DNA of 64,000 nucleotides. It comes from Clostridia bacterium (GTDB taxonomy: Bacteria; Bacillota; Clostridia; Oscillospirales; RGIG8002). Both the position numbers and the translations under genes were made by a program. The stretch lies in contig JAFZQJ010000003.1 of NCBI GenBank assembly GCA_017620395.1, forward strand, positions 1 through 64,000, written 5' to 3'. Below are positions 51,642 to 61,800 of this stretch, piece after piece (positions within the stretch are counted from its first letter, which is position 1; every line of letters begins with the position of its first letter). Under the pieces are notes generated by a model. That model saw only the letters and a list, made by a program, of their open reading frames with translations. It was not told the origin of the DNA and did not search any database.

Positions 51642-54600
51642 TTATCCGAGGCTGCTTTCGTCGGCGAGCTTCGCGGCGACGCGGAGGATCTTCAGCGCGT
51701 CGTTGACGGAGATCTCGCCGTCGCCGTCAGTGTCCGCTATCAGCATATCCTCTTCGGTCGCGACCGCGAGTCTCGCGGCGATACGCAGCGCCTTCAGCGC
51801 GTCGTTGACCGTGATCTCGCCGTCGCCGTCCATGTCGCCTTTCTTATACTCCGGAGGCGGCGGGGTCTGCTCCTTGATCTCGAAGCGCACCGTGACGCTC
51901 TTGTCGCCGTTGACGACCCTGAGTGCGTATAAGCCGGGTTCGCTCACCACGACGCCGCTCTCGACCGCTTCTCCGTTCAGCACGCCCTCTCCGACGTCCC
52001 AGGTGATCGTGACGGGCTCCTCGTAAACGCCGCTTCCTACGACGCCGGCGACCACAGGCATCGTGTACTCATCTTCGCCGCCGGTGACGGTGAAGGTGAC
52101 GGTCGTGCGCTTATCGCCGTTTATCAGCTCGAGGGTGTGCTCGCCGTTTTTCTCAACGGCGGCGTCGACGGGGAAGAATTCGCCGTCGAGTATCGCGGCG
52201 CCCGCGTTCCACGCGGGAACGAGCGGCCGCTCGGAAACGTCGTAAACGCCGCCGTCTTCGATATTGGACGCGGCGGGGACTTCCCACTCGCCGGCGGTCA
52301 CGTTCTTATACGCGTGGATGCCGGTTACGTAAATCTCCGCGCCCTGCTTTATCTCTCCGTTGAAGCGGATGACGTAGAAATAGATCCTGGCGAGGTCGAT
52401 CTCCTGGCCGTTGGTCCACTCGTCGTAACGCTCGAAGCACTCCCACGGGATATATATCCAGCCGCTGCCGGACGCGGGAAGCGGGATATGCAGGGTCGAA
52501 CGCTCGAAGAGCGGGCTTACCTCGCAGTTCGACACGCCGAAGCGCAGCGTGCCCTCGCGGATCAGCGACATATCGTTGACGCCTACCCAGAGGCAGATCC
52601 CGTCGGTGCCGGTCAGGTCGCCGATAAGGGTGTTCGCCTTCGGATCCTCCGGCGTGCCCATCTTCAGAGGCACTACCCTGTTCGTGCCGGCCTCTCTGTA
52701 CATCGCCGCGAACTGGAGGATGCCGTTGACGCTTTCGTCGTCGACGCTCTTATCTTCAAGAGATGTCATTTTCAGCGCCTTCGCGTAGCCCTCGGGGAGC
52801 TTGTCGAAGTCGGAGTCGAGCGAATAGCTCACCATGTTGCTGCCGCCGGTCGCTCTGTTCAGGTCGCGGGTGGTGTAATCCTCAAAGCTGTAAATGCTCG
52901 TGACCTTCCCGCCCGCTTTTATCGGAACGAGCCCGGCGATCGCGGCATCGAGCGTTTCTATTCCCGCGTTGAAGTCGCGAAACGTGCCGCCGTATTCAAG
53001 CAGTTCCTCCGCCTGTTCGAGCGCAAGCTTCAGCTCGCGGTAGCTCGCGGAGGTCACGTTGCCGCGCCAGCAGGCCGCGCCGCATTTATACAGCGCCTCG
53101 AGCCGCACCACCACTTTCGGAGGCGGAGCGACGCCGCCGTAGGTCAGCCTGCGGACCGCGTTATCGATATTGTTGACGGCTTCCTCGACGTCTTCCTCAG
53201 TCGCGCCGTAAACGCCGAGCAGAGCGCGTCCGTCTTCGATCGCGCTCAAAACTCTGTTCCATGAATTGATCATATATTCGCCTCTGTCGAGCGTCGCCAA
53301 ATACGCTTCGGTTTTGGCGATCTTCGCTTTGAGCGGGCCGAAATCCGCGGACGACGTGCTCCACGTGAAGCCGCCGAGATCCCCGATATAGTAGAGTCCG
53401 GCCGTTTGGCCGAGATAAATATAGATCGTGTCGAACTCGTCGATGCGGTCGTAAACGTCCTCGTCGCCGTCGACGTCGTAGAAAGCGGACCACGGAACGC
53501 CGATATATCCTTCACTGTCGGGCAGGGCGACCGATCCGTCTTCGCTCTCGAAGTACAGGCCTTCGGAGGAAACGCCGAGGCCGACGCGGAGATCCTCCGG
53601 CGCTCCGTCCATCGCCTCTCCCCACTTGATCCAGAAGCGGAGGCCGGCGGCGCTGCTGAGCGGCGCGGAGCCCTCGAGCGGCTCGAAGGGATTTTTGACC
53701 GCGCCGTCTTCGACGGCGTTGGTGAAGCAGCTGTAGCCGTAAAGCGGCTCGCCGTCGAGCGGCTGCGCGAGGATCATAACGGACTGATCGCGGTTTTTCG
53801 GAACGTTCTCATCTTCGACCGCAGCGGTGTCGAAGCAGACGCCGCCGTTCATAATTTCATCGAAGTCGTCGTCGTCCCAGACCTCAAAGCCGGCGAGCTT
53901 CACGTCGTTTTTGGCCGCCTTGAACATCGGCTTGAGCGCTTTCAGCGCGAGTTTCAGCTCGCGCGCCGCCGCGTCGATCTGCTTCTGGTCGCATCCGGTG
54001 TGATCCAGCAGCATTCCGTATGCGCTTAGGTACGCCTCGGTCGCGGCGGCGTAGGTCTCCTCGGTGTACGCCTCGGGATCGAGGGCGTCATAAGCGGCGC
54101 ACTGCTCCTCAAGCTCGTCGAGATGCAGGCGCGTATCCCTGTACGCGCGCCAGTCGCCGATATACAGCGTGTCGCCCGTCTGCAGCCCGCTGAAGGTGAT
54201 CTGGAAGCCGTTGAGCCGCGCGATCACACTGTACGGGATCGGGTATTTGCCCATTCCGAACGCGTTGACGCCGTATTCGTCGGTAGTCCACCAGTCGACC
54301 TGCTTATAATCCGTTTTGAAATCAAAGTAGAAATAACCGTCCTCGTCCGGACGTATCATATCGGTCTCGTAAACGGAGCCGATCCCGTATCCGCTCATAT
54401 CGGTCGAGCCGTCCTCGCTGGCGATATAGAAGGGCCCCCTCGCGGGAACGTCGTAGATCGTGACCTTGGCGGTCCCGACGAAAGCGCCGCCGTTCAGCCC
54501 CGCCCAGAAGCAGAAGCCCTGAGAATCGGCGAAAGTCAGACCGGTATCGCCGAAGATATCCTTACCGTTCGGCTTATCCTTCGCCGCCCAGTTCGGACTG

Positions 54601-54950
54601 TCGAGCTCCATGCCCTGCGTGTTGTTCTCGGGCGCGGTGTTGCGCAGACGGACGGACGAAACGGAGCTGCACCCCCACGCGTCGGCGCCGGTAACGGTGA
54701 ACGACTGCACCGCTTCAACCCCGCCGCCGGCGGGCAGGCACGCGCCGCTGCTCCCCGCGTAGGACGCGCGCGGCATCCACGCGAGCGCGAAATCCGCCGC
54801 GTCGAACGCGTCGAGCCCGGGGATACGGGTATATTCGTAGTAATCGAAAAACTCGGCGCCCGCGCCGAGCGCGCCTCCGAACAGCGACGCCGCGCCGAAC
54901 GCGGTCAGCGTAATAAGAGACGCGAGCAGCATTGAAACGAATCTTTTCAT
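51642..54950 (-). CDS. Giant secreted CBM-like/FIVAR-like/Ig-like dockerin protein, paralogue A
   Basis: 1102 residues. Signal peptide MKRFVSMLLASLITLTAFGA, cut after about 31. Then beta-sandwich modules with CBM-like wording (about 80-235; 330-490; 660-830, e.g. GICLWVGVNDMSLIREGTL), separated by FIVAR-like helical repeats (YTEETYAAATEAYLSAYGML; YMINSWNRVLSAIEDGRALL; YWRGNVTSASYRELKLAL...). Two Ig-like domains follow (GEHTLELINGDKRTTVTFTV; TITWDVGEGVLNGEAVESG), then a dockerin (about 1037-1102: GDMDGDGEITVNDALKALR; DTDGDGEISVNDALKILR). No catalytic domain. Probably a cell-surface or scaffold-associated glycan-binding protein. It is the most divergent of three adjacent paralogues. RBS AAGGAG; upstream regulatory box at 55023-55088. 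Confidence 0.78.
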   Translation of the reverse strand: MKRFVSMLLASLITLTAFGAASLFGGALGAGAEFFDYYEYTRIPGLDAFDAADFALAWMPRASYAGSSGACLPAGGGVEAVQSFTVTGADAWGCSSVSSVRLRNTAPENNTQGMELDSPNWAAKDKPNGKDIFGDTGLTFADSQGFCFWAGLNGGAFVGTAKVTIYDVPARGPFYIASEDGSTDMSGYGIGSVYETDMIRPDEDGYFYFDFKTDYKQVDWWTTDEYGVNAFGMGKYPIPYSVIARLNGFQITFSGLQTGDTLYIGDWRAYRDTRLHLDELEEQCAAYDALDPEAYTEETYAAATEAYLSAYGMLLDHTGCDQKQIDAAARELKLALKALKPMFKAAKNDVKLAGFEVWDDDDFDEIMNGGVCFDTAAVEDENVPKNRDQSVMILAQPLDGEPLYGYSCFTNAVEDGAVKNPFEPLEGSAPLSSAAGLRFWIKWGEAMDGAPEDLRVGLGVSSEGLYFESEDGSVALPDSEGYIGVPWSAFYDVDGDEDVYDRIDEFDTIYIYLGQTAGLYYIGDLGGFTWSTSSADFGPLKAKIAKTEAYLATLDRGEYMINSWNRVLSAIEDGRALLGVYGATEEDVEEAVNNIDNAVRRLTYGGVAPPPKVVVRLEALYKCGAACWRGNVTSASYRELKLALEQAEELLEYGGTFRDFNAGIETLDAAIAGLVPIKAGGKVTSIYSFEDYTTRDLNRATGGSNMVSYSLDSDFDKLPEGYAKALKMTSLEDKSVDDESVNGILQFAAMYREAGTNRVVPLKMGTPEDPKANTLIGDLTGTDGICLWVGVNDMSLIREGTLRFGVSNCEVSPLFERSTLHIPLPASGSGWIYIPWECFERYDEWTNGQEIDLARIYFYVIRFNGEIKQGAEIYVTGIHAYKNVTAGEWEVPAASNIEDGGVYDVSERPLVPAWNAGAAILDGEFFPVDAAVEKNGEHTLELINGDKRTTVTFTVTGGEDEYTMPVVAGVVGSGVYEEPVTITWDVGEGVLNGEAVESGVVVSEPGLYALRVVNGDKSVTVRFEIKEQTPPPPEYKKGDMDGDGEITVNDALKALRIAARLAVATEEDMLIADTDGDGEISVNDALKILRVAAKLADESSLG

Positions 54951-55022
54951 TGCTATTCTCCTTTTTGGAGTTCTTGGAGTTTTATAACGGGACAGGGCGC
55001 GCCCCGCTCAATATACATATAC

Positions 55023-55088
55023 ATTATAGCGAGCGCGGCGGCGCAATCTCTTGTCGGATGGTGATATTATTCACGCTCCGTGATATTT
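55023..55088 (-). promoter_or_regulatory. Conserved regulatory box and -10 upstream of paralogue A
   Basis: Plus-strand wording: CTTGTCG (55050-55056), GTGATATT at 55061 and again at 55080, period 19 bp. The minus-strand -10 TATAAT lies at 55023-55028, 33 bp from the first repeat. There is no good -35, so an activator bound at the repeats may be needed. The same arrangement precedes paralogues B and C. Confidence 0.75.
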
Positions 55089-55111
55089 ACGCGGATTTTT
55101 CGGAAGCAAAA

Positions 55112-55140
55112 GGCAGCCCCCTCAAATTGAGGGGGCTGCC
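55112..55140 (-). terminator. Terminator after paralogue B
   Basis: Fourteen-bp stem GGCAGCCCCCTCAA with TTGAGGGGGCTGCC, followed on the minus strand by TTTTGCTTCC. Lies 80 bp beyond the stop codon of the 55220 gene, so paralogues A and B are separately transcribed. Confidence 0.82.
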
Positions 55141-55219
55141 GGCGCTTCGTTTGTTCGCGCCGCGTCCTTCGCCCGGGCGGACGGGGACGGTCTGCGCGGA
55201 CCGTTTTCAGGCGGTCGGC

Positions 55220-58200
55220 TTATCCGAGGCTGCCTTCGTCGGCAAGCTTCGCGGCGACGCGGAGGATCTTCAGCGCGTCGTTGACCGTGATATCGCCGTC
55301 GCCGTCGACGTCGCCGATCTCAAGCGCTTCGGGAGTCGACTCCGCGAGTCTCGCGGCGATACGCAGCGCCTTCAGCGCGTCGTTGACCGTGATCTCGCCG
55401 TCGCCGTCCATATCGCCCTTCTTGACCGCGGGAGGCGCGTCCGTGGTGACGGTGAAGCGGACGGAAACAGACTTCGTTCCGTTGACCACCTCGAGCACGT
55501 AGCCGCCGGGAGCTTCAACGACAAAGCCGTTTTCGACCGGCTGGTTATTCAGCGTCGCGGTGCCGACGCTCCAGTTGAGCGTCAGCGGCGCGGCGTATTC
55601 CTTGCCGTTCTCGACGTTGACTACCGGAGTATCATACTCGACGGCGCCGGTGGTGGTGAAGTGGACCGTGGAGGACTTGTCGCCGTTGGTCACGACGAGC
55701 GTGTGCTCGCCGTTCTGAAGAACGGGAGCGCCGTAGATCAGGAATTCGCCGTCCAGCATCGCGGCGCCGACGTCCCAGTCGGGAATGAGCTCCTGCTCGG
55801 AGACGTCGTAGTCCGCGCCTTCGGTAATGTTGGCGATGACGGGCGTCTTCCAGGAGTCGGCGGCAGCGTCCTTATAGGCGTGGATGCCGGTGATGTAAAC
55901 CTCAAGTCCGGCCTTGATCGCTCCGTCGAAACGGATAATGTAGAAGAATATCTTCGCAAGGTTGATCTCCTCGCCCTTGGTCCAGCCGTCGTAATACTCG
56001 AAGTATTCCCACGGCAGGAATATCCAGCCCTGGCCGGTGGCGGGAATGGGGATGTTGATGGCGGCGCGCTCGAAGAGCGGGCTGGCTTCGCAGTTGGATA
56101 CCGCGAAGCGCATCGCGCACTCCTGAACGAGGTTGACGTCGTTGACGCCTACCCAGAGGCAGATGCCGGCGGTGCCGGAAAGGTCGCCGATAAGGGTGTT
56201 GACGGCGGTCGCGCCGTTGCCCTCCATCATAAGCGGATGAGGATGGCCGTCCGGGGTACCGCCCTCGCGGTACATGGCCTTGAACTGCATCATACCGTGC
56301 TCCATGTTCGTCTCGGAGGACATATCCTGAGTCGCGGTCATCTTCAGCGCCTTGGCGTAACCGGCGGGCAGCTTCGGGTAGGTGCTGTCCAGCTCATAGG
56401 TGACGTCGGGCTTGCGGTCGCCGTTCGCTCTGGAGAGTTCGCGGCTCGTGTAGTTCTCGAAGCTGTGGATGCTCGTGACTCTCTCGCCCGCCTTTATCGG
56501 AACGAGACCGGCGATGGCGGCTTTCAGCGCGGCGATGGTCGCCTCCGCCTCGTCCTGCTTCGGGCCCTTGAAAAGCAGAGCTTCGGCGTCTTCTATCTGC
56601 TCCTTCAGAGCGATATAGGAGCGCGGGGTAACGTTGCCGCGCCAGTAGGTCTTGCCGCTCTTGCAGAGTCCCTGAAGCTCCTTGATGGTCGGTTCGTCGG
56701 CGAGTTCTCCGAGCAGCGTCAGAGAGTTGATCGCCTTTTCTATATCGGAGATCGCTTTGCTGACTTCTTCGTCGGTGGTGCCGTACGCGTCAAGCAGGGA
56801 TCTGCCGTAATCGATGGCCTGCTCGGCCTGGTTCCAGGAAACGTAGTAATAATCCGCCTTGTTGAGGGTGGCCATATAATCCGCCTTCGCGTTGATGACG
56901 GATATAAGCTCGGTGAAATCGGCGGGCGCGTAGCTCCATTCGAAGCCGGTCAGATCGGCGATGTAGTAAATGCCGGACGCGCCTTCAAGGTAGATGTATA
57001 TGGTATCGATCTCGTCGATCCAGTCGTAGATATCCTCTTCGCCGTTCAAGTCGTAGAACGCGGACCATGCGACGCCGACGTAGCCCTGCTTCTCGGGCAG
57101 TCTGACGGCGGTGTCCTCGCACTCGAACTCGAGCTCGTCAGCGGAAACGCCGAGCCCGATGCGGCAGGCGGCCGGGAGCTCGGTCATCGACTCGTCCCAC
57201 TTCAGCCAGAAGCGGACGCCGGCGGAGGCGCTCAGAGGCTCGGAGCCTTCAAGCAGCTCGAAGGGGTTCTTGACGGCGCCGTCTTCGGTGGCGTTGGTGA
57301 AGCAGCTCCAGCCGTAGTAGGGCTCGCCGTCGATGGCGTTCGCGTATACGAGTACGGACTGCTCCCTGGAGGCGGGAACGTTATCCTCGTCGACCGCGGG
57401 AGTATCGGCGCAGAGACCGCCGTCCATCATTTCTTCAAAGTCGTCGTCGTCCCAGACCTCGAAGCCGGCGAGCTTGACGCTCTTCATCTCCGCGTGGAAC
57501 ATCGGCTTCAGATCGCGGATAGCCGTATTCAGCGACACGGCCATCGCGTTGATCCTCTTCTGGGAATAGGAGGAAGCGTCCTGCAGCATTTCAAACGCCG
57601 CGAGATAGACCTCGAGCGCGGCGGCGTAGCTTTCCTCGGTGTACTCCTCGGGGTTCAGCTCGTCGAAGATGGCGCACAGCTCGTCGAGCTCGTCGACGTA
57701 AACGCGGGTGTCGCGGAAGGTGCGGAAGTCGCCGACGTAAAGCGTGTAGCCGGCTTCCAGTCCGCTGTTGAAGCGGATCTCAAGCGCGTTGACGTACGGG
57801 AGCGTCTTGTCCGGGACCGGAGATTTGCCGACCTTGTACTGATTCACGCCGTTGTCGTCGGTGCTCCACCAGTCGGTCTGTGAGAAATCGGTCCTGAAGC
57901 CGAAGTAGTAATATCCGTCTTCGTCGGGCGTAACGAAATCGGAGCTGTAAACGAAGCCCCTGTCATATTCGCCCATATCGGTGCTGCCGTCTTCGCTGGA
58001 TCTGTAATACGGTCCTTTTGTCGGCGCGCCGAAGAGCGAGATCTTGATCTTGCCGTCGTAACGGTCGCCGTTGACGGCTACCCAGAAGCAGAAGCCGCTG
58101 GCCTCGTCGAAGGTCACGCCGCTGTCGCCGAAGATGTCCTTGCCGTTCAGCTTGTCGTTCGCCGTCCAGTTGGGGCTGCCGTGGTAGTCGGCGTTCTGCG

Positions 58201-58531
58201 TGTTGTTCTCCGGATCGGCGTTGCGCTGACGCATGGTGCCGAGGGAGGCTCCGCCGTACTTATCCGGCGTCAGAACCGTGAACGACGCCACGTTCTCGAC
58301 GGGGTTGCCCGCCGGCAGACAGTCGGAAGACAGGCCGGCGAATTCGAGGCCGTTCTTCCACGCGAGCGCGTAGTCGTCCGCGTTGAAGGCGTTGAGGCCC
58401 GGGAACTGCGTGTATTCGTAATAATCGAAGAACACGGCGCCCGCGCCGATCGCTCCTCCGAATACCGTCGCAGCGCCGAACGCGGTCAGCGTCATCAGCA
58501 CGGCAAGCAGTGTTGAGATGAATCTTTTCAT
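55220..58531 (-). CDS. Giant secreted CBM-like/FIVAR-like/Ig-like dockerin protein, paralogue B
   Basis: 1103 residues from the ATG at 58531 (MKRFISTLLAVLMTLTAFGA), with AAGGAGG eight bases upstream; an eight-codon upstream extension is rejected. The order of domains equals paralogue A: CBM-like sandwiches (e.g. GICLWVGVNDVNLVQECAMR), FIVAR-like helices (EEYTEESYAAALEVYLAAFE; YYYVSWNQAEQAIDYGRSLL; YWRGNVTPRSYIALKEQIED), Ig-like domains (GEHTLVVTNGDKSSTVHFTT; LTLNWSVGTATLNNQPVENG) and a dockerin (GDMDGDGEITVNDALKALR; GDVDGDGDITVNDALKILR). Closely similar to paralogue C in the central modules (YYIADLTGFEWS in both). Own promoter box and terminator. The ligand is unknown. Confidence 0.8.
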   Translation of the reverse strand: MKRFISTLLAVLMTLTAFGAATVFGGAIGAGAVFFDYYEYTQFPGLNAFNADDYALAWKNGLEFAGLSSDCLPAGNPVENVASFTVLTPDKYGGASLGTMRQRNADPENNTQNADYHGSPNWTANDKLNGKDIFGDSGVTFDEASGFCFWVAVNGDRYDGKIKISLFGAPTKGPYYRSSEDGSTDMGEYDRGFVYSSDFVTPDEDGYYYFGFRTDFSQTDWWSTDDNGVNQYKVGKSPVPDKTLPYVNALEIRFNSGLEAGYTLYVGDFRTFRDTRVYVDELDELCAIFDELNPEEYTEESYAAALEVYLAAFEMLQDASSYSQKRINAMAVSLNTAIRDLKPMFHAEMKSVKLAGFEVWDDDDFEEMMDGGLCADTPAVDEDNVPASREQSVLVYANAIDGEPYYGWSCFTNATEDGAVKNPFELLEGSEPLSASAGVRFWLKWDESMTELPAACRIGLGVSADELEFECEDTAVRLPEKQGYVGVAWSAFYDLNGEEDIYDWIDEIDTIYIYLEGASGIYYIADLTGFEWSYAPADFTELISVINAKADYMATLNKADYYYVSWNQAEQAIDYGRSLLDAYGTTDEEVSKAISDIEKAINSLTLLGELADEPTIKELQGLCKSGKTYWRGNVTPRSYIALKEQIEDAEALLFKGPKQDEAEATIAALKAAIAGLVPIKAGERVTSIHSFENYTSRELSRANGDRKPDVTYELDSTYPKLPAGYAKALKMTATQDMSSETNMEHGMMQFKAMYREGGTPDGHPHPLMMEGNGATAVNTLIGDLSGTAGICLWVGVNDVNLVQECAMRFAVSNCEASPLFERAAINIPIPATGQGWIFLPWEYFEYYDGWTKGEEINLAKIFFYIIRFDGAIKAGLEVYITGIHAYKDAAADSWKTPVIANITEGADYDVSEQELIPDWDVGAAMLDGEFLIYGAPVLQNGEHTLVVTNGDKSSTVHFTTTGAVEYDTPVVNVENGKEYAAPLTLNWSVGTATLNNQPVENGFVVEAPGGYVLEVVNGTKSVSVRFTVTTDAPPAVKKGDMDGDGEITVNDALKALRIAARLAESTPEALEIGDVDGDGDITVNDALKILRVAAKLADEGSLG

Positions 58532-58590
58532 GGTTTTATCCTCCTTCTGACGCACGGCTTAGCGGCACGTCGCAACAGTATACCGTTTAT

Positions 58591-58654
58591 ATTATAGCGC
58601 AACCGCGCCGCAAGCTCTTGTCGTATTGTGATATTATTCGTGATTTGTGATATT
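58591..58654 (-). promoter_or_regulatory. Conserved regulatory box and -10 upstream of paralogue B
   Basis: CTTGTCG (58617-58623), then GTGATATT at 58628 and 58647 (period 19 bp) on the plus strand. The minus-strand -10 TATAAT lies at 58591-58596, 32 bp from the first repeat. Matches the boxes of paralogues A and C. Confidence 0.78.
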
Positions 58655-58789
58655 TGGGAACTTTTTTTGCGTTCCGCCCGCCGCGCATTTCGTTCTGCGG
58701 CGCGGAAAGACGCCTCCCCGGGTAAAAGGCGTGCAGATAAGGGATAAGCCGGATCTTGAACGGCTGTTTCCCGCCCGCGCTTTACAAAA

Positions 58790-58824
58790 AACAGCGGCCA
58801 TACGTCAAGTATGACCGCTGTTTT
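58790..58824 (-). terminator. Terminator after paralogue C
   Basis: Stem AACAGCGG/CCGCTGTT extended by CATAC/GTATG across one mismatch, loop of five bases, followed on the minus strand by TTTTTTGT. The spacer between here and the box at 58654 holds no gene. Confidence 0.85.
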
Positions 58825-58887
58825 GTTATTTTGCCGTTTGTGCGGGATCCTCAGGCGGCGACGCCGCTTCGGGACCCGCGCGCGTTA

Positions 58888-61800
58888 TCAGCCGAGCGAA
58901 TCCTCGCCGGCGAGTTTCGCGGCAACACGGAGGATCTTCAGCGCGTCGTTGACGGTGATGTCGCCGTCGCCGTCGACGTCGCCGATCAGCATATCCTCAT
59001 CGGATGCCGCAGCCAGCTTCGCGGCGATACGCAGCGCCTTCAGCGCGTCGTTGACGGTGATCTCGCCGTCCTTGTCCATATCGCCCTTCTTGACCGCGGG
59101 CTCGTCGGTGACGGTGAATTTGACGGTCAGCACCTTGTCGCCGTTGGTGACGACGAGGGTGTAGTTACCGGCCTCTTCGATGAGGTCGCCCTGCATGAGC
59201 GGGATACCGTCCAGCTCGGCGGTGGCGTCTTCGGGAGTCCAGGTGATCGCGACGGGCTTGACGTAGCTCTTGCCGTTCTCAACGCTCGCGGTGGGCATCT
59301 CGTATTCGATGGCGCCGGAGGTGGTGAAGTGAACGGTGGTGGACTTGTCGCCGTTGGTGACGACCAGCTCATGCTCGCCGTTGGTGACGACCGGATCGCC
59401 GTAGATCAGGAACTTGCCGTCCAGCATCGCGGCGCCGACGTTCCAGTCGGGGATGAGATTCTGCTCGGAAACGTCAAAGCTCTGTCCCTCGGTGATGTTG
59501 GAGATGACGGGAGCGTCCCACGTGCCGTTCTGCGGATCAGAGTAGGCGTGGATGCCGGTGACGTAGACTTCGAGTCCCTGCTTGATCGCGCCGTCGAAGC
59601 GGACGATGTAGAAGAAGATCTTTTCGAGGTGGATGTCTTCGCCGTGAGTCCAGTCATCGTAGTATTCGAAGTACTCCCAGGGGAGGTAGAGCCAGCCGGC
59701 GCCGGTAGCGGGTACCGGGATGTCGACGGTGGCGCGCTCGAAGAGCGGGCTGACCTCACAGTTGGAGACCGCGAAACGCATCGTGCAGTTCTGGACGAAA
59801 TCCATATCGTTGACGCCTACCCAGAGGCAGATACCGGAGGTGCCGGAAAGGTCGCCGATAAGGGTGTTGACGGCGGTCGCGTTCGAGCCTTCCATCTTGA
59901 TCGGAACAGGATGGTTGGACTTGTCGCGGTACATGGCCTTGAACTGCATCATGCCGTGCTCGTCGATCGTCTCGGAGCCCATATCGGCCTGAGCGGTCAT
60001 CTTGAGCGCCTGGCTGTAACCGGCGGGCAGCTTCGCGAAGTCGGAGTTCAGCTCGTAAACAACGTTGGGAGTACGGTCGCCGGTCGCTCTGCTGAGGTCG
60101 CGGTTCGTGTAGCTCTCGAAGCTGAAGATGGTGTTGACGGTAGAGCCGGCCTGGATCGGCACGAGTCCGGCGATAGCGGACTGCAGCGCGGCGATCGCGG
60201 CTTCGGCCTCGGCCTGAGTCGGGCCTTCGGCGAGCAGTCTCTCGGCGTTATCGAGCGCTTCCGAAAGCGTCATATAGGTGCGCTGGACAAGGTTGCCGCG
60301 CCAGTAGGTCTTGCCGCTCTTGTAAAGGCCGTTGAGCTTGGCAAGGGTCGGGCCGTCGGCAAGATCGCCGAGGAGCTTCAGATGGTTGATGGCGTAGTTG
60401 ATCTCTTCGATAGCTTCGTCGACTTCTTCCTGAGTTACGCCGTACTGGCCGAGCAGGCCTCTGCCGGCCTCAATGGCGGCTTCGGCTCTTTCCCAGGAGG
60501 GAGAGTAATACAGCGTCTCGTCGAGAGTATTCATATACGCCGACTGAGCCGTGACAACAGACTCGAGCGTCGTGAAGTCGGCGGAGGAAACGCTCCACTC
60601 GAAACCGGTCAGATCGGCGATGTAGTAAATGCCGCTGACGTCTTCAAAATAGATGTAGATGGTATCGAGCTCGTCGATCCAGTCATAGATGTCTTCATCG
60701 CCGTTGACGTCGTAGAAATTCGTCCACGCAACGCCGACGTAGCCCTGCTTCGCGGGCAGGTCGACCGCGGTCTCTTCGCATTCGAAGTAGATCTCTTCGG
60801 AAGAAACGCCGAGGCCGATGCGGCAGGCGTTCGGGATCGGATCGAGGCTATCGTCCCACTTGATCCAGAAGCGGATGCCGCTGGCTTCGCTCAGAGGCTC
60901 GGAGCCTTCTTCAAGCTCAAAGGGGTTCTTGATCGCGCCGCCGTCTTCGATGGCGTTGGTGAAGCAGCTCCAGCCGTAGTAGGGCTCGCCCGGAACCGCG
61001 TTCGCGTATACGAGTACGGACTGCTCCCTGGTGGCGGGAACGTGATCCTCTTCGATCGCGGCGGTATCGACGCAGAGGTCGCCGTCCCTCATTTCTTCAA
61101 AGTCGTCGTCGTCCCAGACTTCGAAGCCGGCGAGCTTGACGCTCTTCTTCTCAGCCTTGAACATGGGCTTCAGATCGCGGATGGCATGCTTGAGCTCGGT
61201 CGCCATGGCGTCGACCTGCTTCTGAGTGTAATCGTCGGGGCTCTGGAGCATCTCGAAGGCTTCGAGATAGATCTCCATCGCGTCGGAATAGCTCTCTTCG
61301 GTGTAGGCTTCCGGATCGAGGTCGTCGAAGATAGCGCACTGCTCTTCGAGCTCATCGACGTGGATACGGGTATCCTTGTACATACGGAAGTCGCCGACGG
61401 AGACGACGTCTCCGGACTGCACGCCGCTGAGACGGATGCAGACGGCGTTCAGCTGAACGAGGTACTTCGCGGAGATCGGGAAGTGATCAGCCATGTTGCC
61501 GGTGTTGTGGAAGTTGCCGTCGTCATCGGCGTACCACCAGCCGGGCCAGTAGAAGTCCGTTTTGAAGTCGAAGTAGACGTAACCGTCTTCATCGGCTCTC
61601 TTGCCGGAGCATTCGAAGATGCAGCCGGAGCCGTAATCGGACATCGTAGTGCCGCCGTCGTTGTCGGTGCTGTAGGAAACGCCCTTGGTCGGGATCGCGA
61701 ACAGCTGGATTTTGACGTCGCCGTCAAAATGTCCGCCGTTGTTGCCGACCCAGAAGCAGAAGCCCGCGCAGTCCTCAAAGGTGGTGTCCAGAACTATCTG